DNA from: Agroathelia rolfsii
Lineage: Eukaryota; Basidiomycota; Agaricomycetes; Amylocorticiales; Amylocorticiaceae
Reading direction: 5' to 3'
NCBI GenBank assembly: GCA_018343915.1
Contig: JABRWF010000004.1
Span: 4,278,001 to 4,342,000, forward strand
Length of the DNA: 64,000 nucleotides
Under the pieces are notes generated by a model, which made no database searches, was not told the origin of the DNA, and was given only the letters and a program-made list of their open reading frames with translations. Position numbers and translations under genes: made by a program. Positions within the stretch are counted from its first letter, which is position 1. Each line of letters starts with the position of its first letter. This document shows, one piece after another, positions 38,064-50,359 of the stretch.

Positions 38064-38688
38064 ATGTTCTCCTCTGTTCTGCGGCAGTCTGTGAGCTAGC
38101 TAGCTTTATGCTGGATACACCATTACTCTCTTCTGAGCCATGTTCACTCTAGCTGCGGGCCAAGGCCAGGCCAACATTTGTGTTAAACCCCGCAGCAATG
38201 CTCACTCAGCGATACCTATCCCAGGAGACTAGAGCTCAGATTCAGTCTGCCGTCAAATCATCTCCAGTTGTACTTTTTATGAAAGGGAACCCCCAGTACC
38301 CTCAATGTGGCTTTTCCAGGGCCACGGTTCAGGTTCTGGATTTGCAAGGTGTACCTCCAGAGAAGCTCAAGACGTATGATATTCTTGAGGATTCAGAACT
38401 TCGATCCGGCATGAAGGAATTCTCGTATGAAGCGCCTTGATTTTTTTTTCTCTGTCATCAGATGCTGACATATTATAAAGGGAATGGCCAACCTTCCCGC
38501 AACTATACGTTAATGGCGAGTTTGTTGGCGGCTGTGATATTGTCCTCGGAAGTAAGTTCCTACTGGAATCTCGTTTGCCGGGTATTCCCTGATCCCTCAT
38601 TACTCCAGTGCACCAATCCGGAGAGTTGGAGACCTTCTTACAGGAGAACGATGTCGTTCCCAAGCCGTCGACGCCCGAATCATCTTAA
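38064..38688 (+). CDS. GRX5: Mitochondrial monothiol glutaredoxin Grx5
   Basis: Grx5 transfers Fe-S clusters in the mitochondrial matrix. Four exons (38064-38090, 38153-38424, 38481-38551, 38609-38688) encode 149 residues; yeast Grx5 has 150. The monothiol active site CGFS starts at Cys61, after [27 protein letters not shown] and the C-terminal GMHQSGEL complete the family. A model starting at the internal ATG (38198) would lack a targeting sequence. The 27-nt first exon plus the start of exon 2 gives MFSSVLRQS joined to [10 protein letters not shown], a typical mitochondrial presequence. The intron (38091-38152) has a GTGAGC donor and a CTCTAG acceptor. Confidence 0.92.
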
Positions 38689-40658
38689 AACTCTCTGGGT
38701 ATCCACCCTACCACTGCCTTGCGCAAAACCAAAGCCATCAGCAGCGTAGTTACATAAACTATAGCATGATTACCCTACTATTTGCGCTCATTACCGCCAC
38801 GGCTCTGTCTTTGTCCAATAATAATTCATAGAATCCTAATCTAGTTCCAACAACAGTATGTTCACCATGCTTTTAAGTACTGTTGCCATCAGTAGCTATT
38901 ATCACACACGTCTTTATTGTGATCATCATTCAGCGCTGATACGGCCGTCCTGCGTCAATAATGTTTTCCGATGATGATCGGAATTTGAGTGCGTTACGTC
39001 GTAGAATGGTAATTGATATACATGATACGCATATGCAACGTATTAGCCAATGGTAGCACTCTAATGACAACAGAGGTCAAGGTCAAGGAATGGAGCGCAC
39101 GATCGCTCTCTACCTCCGAGCGACTCTGGCGGAATACTACTACGTTACGATAGATTACAAGGCCATCAAGTTCCATTACCACTTAACTTGAAGGCCTGAA
39201 GCCATATCATTCTTCGGGCAACCGGCCTTGGTATTCCTTGCGTTATCTGAAATATGAAATTCATAACACTACCGTAACTCGTTGTAGTACGTACAGTGCT
39301 ATTGTACTACAGTCATGGTACATGTAACCTATTCAAGTTGTCTCACGAACCATGGTTGCTTCGGCGTCGTGATTCTGATGACGAATGACATAGAACTCAT
39401 ATATATGTACTACCACAGTTAACAACTTAAAACTCCGAGTCTGCGACTCTTGACCTCCTAGTAGTAGTCGTAAGAACAGAACAACATCGTGACACTCTCA
39501 GGCTTCAAGTTTCTTACACTTCTTTCTTGACCACTAACATGGTTCGTGCTATATATAACATTGACGCTCCTGGAGACCGGCTATTGTATTCAAATGATCA
39601 TGCATGCGATCATGATCGAGAACGTACACGCACGCACGCATATCTCGAGGTCGCATAAAATCCTATCCAACACCTTTTTGGTGATGTGGAGTTACCACGT
39701 CATTCAAATTACCATACAAGCGACTTAGGCTGATCTTATACTCAGGGGTTCTCATACCCCAAGGTGGGTTGACGATAACGTCCAATGGTACTACAAGCAA
39801 TGGTATCTTTTCTATCAAATATAGCACTATTTCCTCCGAGTTGTACCCATGTTGAGCCGGGTTAGTGCTAGTAAGTCTTGAATAAGCTTAGTAATACTAG
39901 TAGTCGAATGTGACCGTCGCGGCAAGCCTTGTGACATGGTGACGCCCGGGCATTTGATTGGTCTTGTTTGTCACAGTCACCACGCATCACCTGGTTTTTG
40001 AGATTTTGGTGACAAGCACCAATGGCCATTAACCCTCGTGCTTCTTCGGGCCCATGAGCTTGCACTAGAAACGCTGACTCATCTGGCAACAACTTGAAGG
40101 GAAGCAAAGTCAAGAATCTCTCTCGAGATATATATTATAGCTTTAATCTTTAAGTTGCACCGGCGGCAACCATAATGTCGTTAGCATCTTTGGGGCTCAC
40201 CAGCAGCTTGAATGAACCACACTCATCCCGACTGGCACTGACAACTTCAGAATGCTATGATAGAACTCCAAAATACTCCCATCGCCAATGGTAACACGAT
40301 GTCCAGCCATCATGAGCACTTCAAATCCATCATCGGGATTTGAATGGTAGGGCTTTTGGTTTCCATCGCGATGATCCCATTGTACATGTACGCTAGATCA
40401 TCAAGAAGTTGACGGTATCCGATATTATGGGTTTATAACATTTATGTTCTAAGAATAACCATCCAGGGAGGTTATAAGTCAGCTCATTCCCGTCACTGGC
40501 TCCTTCAGACTGGTTTCTACTTTCCACCATTTTCATTGACCTCTTCCACGTCGATCTGGTATCGACCTTCATTTTTTTCTTCATTCTTTGACGCATCTTT
40601 CAGTTTTTGTGTTCCTACCCTCACTTTTTCTCCAAGTTAATTTCTATATATTGACAAT
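38689..40658. other. Intergenic region of about 2 kb, no gene seen
   Basis: AT-rich DNA with only short frames. A small palindromic patch of ATCATGCATGCGATCATGAT type lies near 39596-39617. The last 150 bases, with a pyrimidine-rich leader, are the promoter of the secreted-protein gene at 40659. I found no transposon ORF or RNA gene. Confidence 0.5.
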
Positions 40659-42125
40659 ATGCGTCTCTCTTATGCTTTCGTCGCTGCTTCTCTGGCCACC
40701 TCTGTCTTGTCACTCCCTTTCAATCCCTTCTTTGCGGTATGTCGTTTCCGCATTGATGAAATCTTCTAAATTATGAATTTCTGTAGAGCCGTGACGTTGC
40801 TGCGACAGATTCTTCCCTTTCTACAAGCAATAATGCGGTATGTATCTGAAATGCGTATTTTAACCGTCTATTATTTACATATCTTCGTTCATCAGAGCCC
40901 CATAATTGCAGCAGCTACTACATCTACCTCTGCTGTAAGTGCTGTGGGTACAATCCAATCATCGAGACTGATCTGGGGTTAGGCCGCCGATAAGAAAGAC
41001 AAGGAAAAGAAGAAGGACAAGAAGAAGGACAAGAAGAAGGACAAGAAGAAGAAGGGCAAGAAAGCTTCAGCTTCGGCCACCGCTGCTGCTGCACAATCCA
41101 CGGACGCCGTCGACGAGGACGAAGATGAGACGCCAACTCCTGCGGGGTCCGGGGCTGTAGCGTAAGGATTTCATTACTTTTATTGCACTTGACCTTTGTT
41201 TTGATCATACTTGAAGTGCTCGTGCGGCTGCATCTTCAGCTGCTGCGACTACTTCTGAGGACGGTGACGACGACGATGAGGAGTCGACTCCAACCCTAGA
41301 GTCAGTCAAAATTATCGTTTTAATTTGTAATATTATTCAAGCCATCTCTAACATACCTCCATTACAGTGCTCTTGCCGCCAAGGAATCGAAAGCCGCAAA
41401 GAAGGACAAGAAAAAGGACAAGAAAAAGGACAAAAAGAAGGGTGACAAAAAGAAGGGTGACAAAAAGAAGGGTGATAAGAAGGCAACATCTAGTGCTACT
41501 GCAGCAGCATCGGAAGCTACAGATGCATCTGCAGCCGATGATGCTGATGAAGAAACTTCCGCCGCCGTTTCGTGAGTAATCGTAATCTATATTCTTCTCG
41601 TATGACTTGTACCAACCAGGCTTTCTTGATTCTCATAGTTCTCGCGCTGTCAAGTCCTCGAGCAACAAGAAGGACAAGAAGAAGGACAAGAAGAAGGGAG
41701 ACAAGAAGAAAGCTGCTGCACGTACGGATGAAGATTTAGAAGAGGAAGAGGAAGAGGAAGAGGAAGACAGTCTTGAAGAAGACTCAGATCCCCAGGATGA
41801 CAATGACAATAACAATGATGATGAGTCATTTGCTCCGGTACAGTAAGTTGTCCATTCAGCTTCAAACTGAACACTATTGATGTATCTCCCTTCAGAGTTC
41901 GCGCCGCAAAGAAAGATGTGAGTTCTCAAAACGCCTAAACTCCGGCTGCTTTTCCAAAACGTACTAATGCAACTGTGTTTAGGACAAGAAGAAGGACAAG
42001 AAGAAGAAAGGCGATAAAAAGAAGATGACTAGAGTCAGGTCAGCTCGGTAAGTGGGTACAGTCAACATCGGTAACGAAATCTAACTATGGTACGGGTTCA
42101 TAGCTTTATCTACGACCTTGACTAA
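40659..42125 (+). CDS. Secreted modular Lys-rich/acidic block protein
   Basis: Ten exons (40659-40736, 40787-40837, 40896-40934, 40983-41161, 41217-41300, 41368-41571, 41639-41842, 41896-41917, 41983-42047, 42104-42125) encode 315 residues. Residues 1-18 (MRLSYAFVAASLATSVLS) are a signal peptide. The mature protein alternates blocks of KKDKK repeats, Ala/Ser linkers and acidic DDEE or EEEE runs, then repeats. Four consecutive introns (after exons 4-7) are all phase 2, and the exon after each starts with an ARA/ALA/SRA/VRA-like motif; exons 6 and 7 are both 204 nt. No Cys and no fold I can name. If the last intron is retained, an in-frame TAA overlapping its donor ends the protein at 42051. 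The role is unknown; wall-associated or secreted polyampholyte is inference. Confidence 0.75.
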
Positions 42126-42354
42126 GTCTTTCGCCGATTTGCTTCTGCGTAACTTTTTGACGTCGACGTACTGAGCATGGACTTTTTTTTCCCACTTCGT
42201 TAAATAAATACCATTGTCTTTTCAAGTCTATCCCCAATTGACTGAATATGTTGAATGTCAAGTGCCATATTGTGTTGTACATGCAATGAGATCATTCATA
42301 CGTTCACTACGTCTACAACTTCAGGGCGCTACAGTCAAACTCCCCATAAAGAAT

Positions 42355-42400
42355 GACCCCCAAACTGAATATCCTCCCAAAGTGAATGGTAAGCGAGGTG
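42355..42400 (+). repeat. Diverged direct repeat, copy 1
   Basis: It shares with 43199-43244 the order CCCCCAA, GAATATCCTCC, TGAATG, TAAGCGAG with similar spacing. It is probably part of a decayed dispersed repeat. Confidence 0.5.
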
Positions 42401-43198
42401 TCCCGAGTTGGTTTGCAGGGATTTGGGAGCCATAAGGAATATTGTTTATTAAATTCCTAAGACCGCGCATGGGCCGATAAGGAATATTTTCCGAAAGCAA
42501 ATGTGCAGTATAACGACATCATGTTGAAGCAAGCATAGCTAAGGGATAGTATTGTATCATAACTTAAGTAGCATCTTGATGACTACACCAACATTGTCTC
42601 TAACATCCCGGGCCCTTGCTTCCCCAGACACCAAAGAGCACAGCCAATCCCATCCTAATTATTGTTGATCCAGAGCTTAAGCAAGCAACTTGAATAGACA
42701 ATCTCACCACGCCCTGAGCCTGCACACCAAGAGGTCCTTCAAAGAGCAAATGGTATTGGTCAATACATTCCAGTACTTGGCCACTCCATTGCACATCAGT
42801 TAAAATGCATGTGAGAAAAGCGAGCCAGCCAGAATCTAAATCAAAAGCAAGATAGCATTATGCTTGTCCTTGTACTTGAACTCGGACGCGGTACGCGGAC
42901 AAACGAATGAGGTAGCTACTACAAAAATCCGTAGCTACATATACTGTGATCACGCTACGCGTGACCGCGACTCCATGACTCCCATCGAGGCATGGATTGC
43001 CTATACCAGCAATATACTCTCACGTCCTTTACCTAGCTACTTCTGTAATATGTAGATGGCTGAATAATTAGAATAGTTTTGTGCTTAACTTGTTAAGAGC
43101 TCATGCTAGATTGCAACGACTCAAAGCATGTGCAAAGTGTCATAGCAATTAAGTGGGCACGGACTTAGAGGGACAGACACGATGCCCGTTTACGTCGG

Positions 43199-43244
43199 GT
43201 CCCCCAAGGAGAATATCCTCCAATGATGAATGTTAAGCGAGTTG
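43199..43244 (+). repeat. Diverged direct repeat, copy 2
   Basis: Second copy of the segment at 42355-42400, in the same orientation, differing by substitutions and small indels. Confidence 0.5.
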
Positions 43245-44088
43245 CGCGATCGCTATTCGATATGGGGAGCTCGACTGTAGTACATATATATTTGATTATT
43301 GATCATGTTAGCCATGTCAATACTATGCACTTGTGCATAAATCAGACAAATAGTAAAGTCATTTGGCAAAAATTGATCAAATAGAATAACTGAAGTATAT
43401 GTGGATCAATCTAATTTAAACTAGTATTTAAGTGGTTGCAAAATAGTCCTGTTAGTCTGTTTACAAGTGTTAACCAACATTGACCATGTCTGATGATGGG
43501 TTATGTATGACCATAATCAGGTTTAGTAACTTATAAATGTATGTCATCAAACTATGACTGTAGCACATAGCCTTGTCAAGCAAGTATAACCACTGTCAAC
43601 TCTTATGATGATTTTGCAACCAGAGCTTCTGTTGACCCACCAAATCTCATAACGAGGCCTGGCAGCAGAAGGAATCAGGTTGGTTGATCTTCCGCGACCG
43701 TAACAGGTTCTCAATCTGAAGATTGCAAGTATGCAGCCATGAGAACCTTGACTTGGTGCGCGGTGTTGAATATTGAATAGAAAGAACACAAGCAAAGAGA
43801 TTCAGGTCGAGAATTGAACAACGAATAAATTTGAAAGGATACTCAAGGGAGAACGCAGAGAGCAAAAGACAAAATTGGCGGGTCGAAACAGACCTGTGGA
43901 TAAATTGAGTCTCCGACTGAAAACGCGTGCTCGGAATCAAATCTGAGACGCGAAACAGGACGCGTCCAACAATAATAACATCTGCTGCCAGTGAGTACTT
44001 CTATATACTTGCAGCCTCCTAGTCTGGTGTCAAGCCTCGTTTGCTCTCTCGTGCTACATCAGTCACATCTGCTGGTAGCCGGTCTGTC

Positions 44089-47000
44089 ATGTCAGACCGA
44101 TCAAAGAAGTCAAACAAACTCGCCCAGCTTGCAGAGCTCAAACGCACACGCGAGGGCGGCAAACGTGAATGGAAGGTTAGACGATGTGGCTTGCATGTGT
44201 GTTCAATGCATCCTGATCACAACTTATAGCAAGAGGACGTCCAAATATACGACAAATTATCCGAGGATCAGTACCAAAGTCTCGTCAAGGGTCGTCTGCA
44301 AAGAGATGATTTCGTGGTTGACGATGGGGTGGCGGGCTATACCGACAATGGCATGGATGATTGGATTGGAGGACAAGACGGCGATAATGATGCAGATGAT
44401 GACGAGGAGGATGAAGAAAGGGCATCAAAGAAAAGTATGGCCAGTATCAGCTTGCGTGTTGCCTTGGACAAGATTTAACACAACTGTTTGCAGGAAAGAA
44501 GCCTATCATAAAGCGACCATCCACCAAAACGAAATCTTCTCTCAAGCCTAAGGCCACACATTCCATGAGTGCATACAGACCTTCTGTCTCTCAAGACCAA
44601 GAGCTAGCATTCATGGAGGATTTGATTGGTGATATGGACGAAAAACTGATTGGCAAGCGTTCCTATTCAAAGCCCTCGCGCAAGAGGAAGTCCTCTCCTG
44701 GCCGTCGCAGAAACCACGATATAGCCATCGCTGATGACGAGCATTCATACCGTCGCACGCCCCCCGTGTATACTGATGCTTCTTCTGATCCGTTCGACGA
44801 GGTTCTAGACCAGCCACCTAGCGACGACGACGTTCTTACCAGCCCGAAAAAGAAAGTTCGCATTACCGACGGCCCTTTTCCCAATCTCAACAAAATTCAG
44901 AATCTCAACATAGACGTTGATTATGATGCATCTTTCGGTGATATGGACATGGATCTTGCTATGGAGCTGGACCCAGACAGTCTAGACGTTAAGCCCACTG
45001 TCAAACAGGAAGAAATACCTGCTCCTAATCTTGGTCCATTCATATCAAACGAGGCTCAACAAGCCGGCGAAAAAAAGCCCAAAATTGATGATAAACCCTC
45101 CTGGCTTTCCGTTTACAACTCTCTCCAAGTATCTACAGAAGGGGACGCCGATGCACCATCTGTGGTTACTTCCGCTTCTGTTAGATCAGGGGCCATAGAC
45201 TCCCTTGAGGCCGATGGATCTTTCCGTTTCTTTTGGATAGATTATTTGGAAAATGATGGGAAGGTATATCTCATTGGGAAGATGAAGGATAAGAAAACTG
45301 GAGCTTGGATTTCTTGTTGCGTTACCGTGGAGGGCATCAAGCGCAACGTTTTTCTCCTACCACGTCCTAGAAGAGTAGAACAAGACGAGGATGGGAATCT
45401 AGTGGAAACTGATATCGTACCAACCATGGATGATGTCAAAGAGGACTTTGAGCGCGTACGCAAGCATTGGAATATCAAAAACTATCGCACCTCGATTGTC
45501 ACCAGAAGTTACGCTTTTGATGAACTGGACGTTCCTCGGGAAAAGCGGGAGTGGCTCAAGGTTGTTTACGACTTCAGTGGTACGTTCTGGAAGAGAAGGA
45601 AATTCAAGCCTGACCTTGACACCCATTACAGAACCAAAAATTGGACCGGAGTCCCATGGACCCAATTTTCATCATATCTTCGGCACGAACACTAGCGCAT
45701 TCGAACTACTTGTGCTCAAGCGTAAGATTATGGGGCCCTGTTGGCTCCAAGTTAAGAAGCCCCAAATTGAGGATAATAAGAGTGTATGGATATGTAATCC
45801 TTTCTTTCTCGATAATTATTTACGATTCTTTCAGGCATCATGGTGTAAACTGGAAGTCGTGGTAACAGATCCTAAAGATATCAACCCTTTCCCGGAAACC
45901 GATCCACTGGCACCAAAAGACATGCCGCCATTGAACGTGATGAGCCTTAGCGTACGGACGATTGTCAACCACAAAGAAAATAAGCGCGAACTGGTTTGTG
46001 CCTCGGCTCGAACCTGGATTAACAGTTCGTAGCCTATCCATAACCATGTCTTTCTTTCTTTGCGAACAATGATTGTTCCAGCCCAGATTGACGATCCAAC
46101 ACCCCCGGAAAAGCAGCCAGCGACGGTACAAACATTCATTAGGCCATTGGATAGATTTCCCCCAAATTTCGAAGCCAGGGCCAAGCAAAATAGCAAGGGC
46201 ACAATCACGCCCGTTATGAATGAACGCATGCTTTTATCGAATCTCCTTCGTACGTGTTTTATATCACGAACCATTAGAAACTCTTACCCACTGACCTATG
46301 AAGAGACCATATATCGAACGGATCCTGATGTCATTATTGGACACGAATTCATCGGCGCTCATTTGGACGTGCTGTTGCAGCGTCTTCGAGATTTGAAACT
46401 AGATCACTGGTCACGCATAGGTAGATTTAGACGGCAGAAAATGCCAAACATTGGGAGGCAAGGCACCAATGGAAAATTCCTCAATGGACGTCTCGTTTGC
46501 GATTTGACCAGTGACGCGGCAAAGGTGAGCCAAACTTGCGCTTTGTGCATATGTTTCTTACGTAGAAAACCACAGGGCATGATTTCATCTACGACGTGGA
46601 CGATGACAGAAATGTGCAAGACACACCTAAAGATGGACCGACAAGAAATTGATCCGGATGACACAGCAAACTATCTCGACGGCAGTGTAGGTGGTCCAGA
46701 TCGCCTCCTTACATTTGTTAGACACTGCGAACTGGATGCCCACTATCAAATGGCAATAGCAGCAAAAGTCCAGATTCTTCCGTTAACGAAGCAGCTCACA
46801 AACCTTGCTGGTAACTCATGGTAGGTACTAGTCCCGCCAAGTCTCACTTCACGATGATAAAAAAAACTTAGGAATAGAACCCTAAACGGTGGTCGAGCCG
46901 AAAGAAATGAATACATTCTGCTCCATGAATTCCATCGTCTCAAGTACATCTGTCCCGATAAATCCTTCGGAAAGAAGACAGCCCCGATAATCGAACTTGA

Positions 47001-49408
47001 TGACGAAGGCAATGAGATGAAAATATCACATAAATCGAAGCGCGATAAGTATAAAGGTGGCCTTGTGTTTGAGCCTAAGCGTGGATTATGGGATAAATAC
47101 ATCCTCGTCATGGACTTCAATTCCCTCTATCCAAGCATCATCCAAGAGTACAACATCGACTTCACGACAGTAGAAAGAGTTGAAATGGATGAGGTGAGGA
47201 AAATGTAATCTGGAGCTTTTTTCAAGTAATAACCTGCCATTATTCAGAATAACGAAGAGAAGATGGCTGAACCCCCATCACAAGAAGTACCACAGGGCGT
47301 TTTGCCACGTCTCATTGCCCAACTTGTTTCCAGGCGTCGCTACGTGAAAGCTCTCATGAAGGACAGAACCATTCCTCCAGCAAAGTTATTGCAGGTACAT
47401 CACCCGCTTTATTATTGTTAACATTGATGAAGACATGAGCATTGTAGCATGATATCAAGCAACAGGCCCTCAAGTTAACCGCAAATAGCATGTATGGATG
47501 TCTTGGCTTCGAATATTCCAGATTCTACGCCAAGCCTCTTGCGGCATTGACAACTTTCAAAGGTCGAGAAATTTTGACGCATACGAGAGAATTGGCCGAG
47601 AGTATGCAGCTTGATGTAGGTTTTTTCAATAAATGAATACATGACATTGATGTTCGTTTATAGGTCGTTTATGGTGACACAGACTCTGTTTTCGTTAATA
47701 CCAACGCTAGCGAATTATCCGAAGCTCTGAAGATATCTGCTGAATTCAAAAAAGCCGTCAATGATCGTTACAAACTACTGGAAATAGATCTTGACGGAGT
47801 TTTCCAGCGTCTGCTCCTTCTTCAGAAGAAGAAGTATGCCGCTTTGAAGGTTGAAGAAGGTTCCAGAACGTCAACAGAGATCAAGGGTTTAGATATGAAG
47901 CGTCGTGAATATTGTGCCCTTTCCAAAACGGTCTCACAGTGTGTTTTACTCCCTACGCTCCTAAACTAAGAGTCTCACTCACACCCATTCCTAGATATGT
48001 ACTGGAACAGATATTATCTGGTGAAAGTCCCGAAGTCGTTGTAGAGAATATCCATGATTATCTATACACCATTGGGCGTCAAGTACGAGAAGGTCAGGTC
48101 AAGATCGACGAGTTTATCATTTTTAAGGTAATATTTAACTTTGAAAGTCAACTTCGGGTATTCAGATTTGTCAAAAGCGCTTAGGCAAGGACCCTACGGC
48201 GTATCCAGACAAGAATAGTCAACCACATGTTCAAGTTGCTCTCAGGATGAACGATTCGCAGCGAGCTGTGTATCGCGCTGGGGATGTTATTCCTTATGTC
48301 TTCTGCAAGACGGATGGAGAAGAAGCTGCTAAAACGGCGCAAGCAGAACGAGCCAAGCATCCTGAAGAAGTTCGCAGGAATGGTCTTATAATTGGTTCGT
48401 CGATTTATAATGACAATGTAGATGAGGATGAACGCTGACTATTTTCTTAAGACTTTGAATATTATCTATCCCAGCAGATCCTACCTCCTGTAGAACGGTT
48501 GTGTGATCCTATAGAAGGCACCGAACGGGCGAGACTGGCCGAATGTCTTGGTATGTACCATTGCTGAAATGCTACGGGTTGCTTGAAGCTGATATTTTGT
48601 TAGGCCTTGATCCTCAGAGATACCGAAGTTCCTCTAGTGAAGGCGTTGACTTATCCTTTTCGAATCTTAGCTCGCAGATGTCAGATAAACAGCGCTTTAA
48701 AGACACTACACCCTTCCAAATTCGCTGCATTCATTGTGGAGCTGGATTTCCGTTCACATTGGCATCAGATCAGACGGTAAACCACCATAACTCTATCATC
48801 TAAATCTATACTAATGATTGTTGATACAGATGTCTTGTCTCAGTCATCTGGGACCCACATGTACGTCTTGCAGCCAAGCTTTATCTACGCCCAGTCTTCA
48901 GCTCCAGCTGGAGATGCAAATCCGAAACCTGATCAATCAGTATTATGAACACTGGGCGGTTTGTGATGACGAGACATGTGGAAATCGCGTCCGTGACATG
49001 AGCGTTGCAGGATGGCGATGTCTAAGACCGGGATGTCGAGGTACAACTAAATTCGAGGTAACTAAGTCTTTGTATTTTCATGCATCTCATATTGACTAAT
49101 GGGTTTCCAAAAGTTTTCAGATGCAAAGCTGTACAACCAGTTACTATACTTCTCTTCATTATTCGACGAAAACAAGATATTAGAATCTCATCGAGGGACT
49201 CCTACTTATGGTGCGTTTGTTTAAGTAGACTTTCCGGCCATTGATATTGAAACTACGGGCAGAGAAAGTCGAAAATCTCCTCAAGCAGTCTGAACCGAGC
49301 AAGTTCCTGACTAACATGACAAGTAGTGTACAAAAGTACCTAGATCAGTGTGGGAGGCGCTGGGTAGATCTCAACGAGGTATTCTCGTTTATGAAGCTAG
49401 CATCATAA
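44089..49408 (+). CDS. POL1: DNA polymerase alpha catalytic subunit
   Basis: Pol1 extends RNA primers in the polymerase alpha-primase complex at replication origins and on the lagging strand. Nineteen exons: 44089-44175, 44230-44434, 44494-45579, 45632-45783, 45835-46024, 46082-46249, 46304-46524, 46576-46820, 46872-47193, 47248-47394, 47448-47615, 47664-47938, 47995-48127, 48178-48394, 48452-48550, 48604-48776, 48830-49057, 49114-49210, 49263-49408; 1452 residues (yeast 1468). N-terminal [15 protein letters not shown] motif; family-B motif [15 protein letters not shown] (about 866), motif [10 protein letters not shown] (about 955), motif C YGDTDS (about 1000). The C-terminal domain keeps both Cys clusters ([12 protein letters not shown] and CDDETC..CLRPGC). 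Introns 13 and 17 have two possible AGs; the ones used preserve the conserved frame. Confidence 0.96.
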
Positions 49409-49684
49409 CCTCTTTCTTGGATGCTATGACAATCGTTCTATGTACCAACTGTTTTGTTGTTCGTAATTAATAGGCATTTTATCGAGTATTCAATCTTGTA
49501 TACGCGGATGTCGCACTCACAGTGCCTTCGGGGAGGAAGATACTAGTATCTAATGCCACGGTAGGCGTACTCTGGCTAGGATAGTCCTGAAGGGGCGCAA
49601 TGCGGTTGTTGTTTCGTTGGTCCGCAAATCTATAAAAACACATAGGTGAGAAGTCCTGCCAAACGGATACATGTTATATCTCAC

Positions 49685-50359
49685 CTATTGTACGGTGGTG
49701 TAGGATTGTTGATGATAGAGAAGTGGCGTCAGATTGTCTTTTGGCTTCGTGTCCTCTACTCGCAATACACGAGCGATGAATAATTCAGATGCAGGCCCAC
49801 CCTCTTTTTCTAACATCGACGAATCATCCCCCCATTGGAGTTTCGATAAATCATGAGATGCAAACAGTTGACATGAAAGTGCGCCGAGGGAATCACGAAA
49901 GATTGGAAGGCCTTCTTGACTAAGCCAATAATGACATTGAGCGAAAGGATCTGAATCCACGTGGGGGCGCGAGAATCCAACAGCAATGTCTCTTTGAACT
50001 GATGAAAGTATATTGATGACCATATGCGCATGCGAAGTCGAGGTAGATGTTCGGAGTGAGGTGCTCATGCGAGATGGTACTCTCAGAGAGAATGCGACCA
50101 GGGGATACGGATGCAATGCAACAGATGTAAAAGAAGACAATGTAGCACCATGAAATTTTGGTTTAGATCCATCGGCCAAAGAAGCTAACTGGCCTTGCAC
50201 AGGCGGCATGAAAGATGTTATAACAGCGACTGGTTGGGCTGTTTGACGTAGGAGCGCGCGGAGTTGAGAGCGTATGTTCCCTTGAGAGTTCGTACTATAC
50301 GCTTGAGGAAATAAACAATTTGGTTTGAGTCGCGCAACATGAAACGAAGAGCGAAGCAT
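49685..50359 (-). CDS. Flavin reductase-like FMN-binding protein
   Basis: A single minus-strand exon encodes 224 residues, unusual in this intron-rich setting. The N-terminus (MLRSSFHVARLKPNCLFPQAYSTN) is Arg/Ser-rich and looks like a mitochondrial presequence. The core shows the flavin reductase-like FMN-binding fold pattern: RALLRQTAQPVAVIT, HGATLSSFTSVALHPYPLVAFSL and INILSS, then a C-terminal segment ELFIARVLRVE. Related fungal proteins are annotated as flavin reductase-like, with the reaction usually unproven. It converges with POL1 (276 bp between stops). Confidence 0.82.
   Translation of the reverse strand: MLRSSFHVARLKPNCLFPQAYSTNSQGNIRSQLRALLRQTAQPVAVITSFMPPVQGQLASLADGSKPKFHGATLSSFTSVALHPYPLVAFSLRVPSRMSTSLRTSTSTSHAHMVINILSSVQRDIAVGFSRPHVDSDPFAQCHYWLSQEGLPIFRDSLGALSCQLFASHDLSKLQWGDDSSMLEKEGGPASELFIARVLRVEDTKPKDNLTPLLYHQQSYTTVQ

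Larger units (their letters stand above)
42126..44088. other. Intergenic region with diverged repeat copies
   Basis: About 2 kb of AT-rich DNA without a supported gene. Two related segments about 850 bases apart (42355-42400 and 43199-43244) share a GAATATCCTCC..AAGCGAG core, suggesting decayed repeats. The last 100 bases are the POL1 leader. Confidence 0.5.

Noticed and set aside
41633..41929. Minus-strand Ser/Leu-rich frame over the block protein
   Set aside because: It is the mirror of Glu/Asp/Lys codon repeats on the plus strand.
45580..45695. Reading straight on from POL1 exon 3 ([11 protein letters not shown]...)
   Set aside because: This continues into a 52-nt intron; splicing restores [10 protein letters not shown] and the conserved polymerase alpha sequence.
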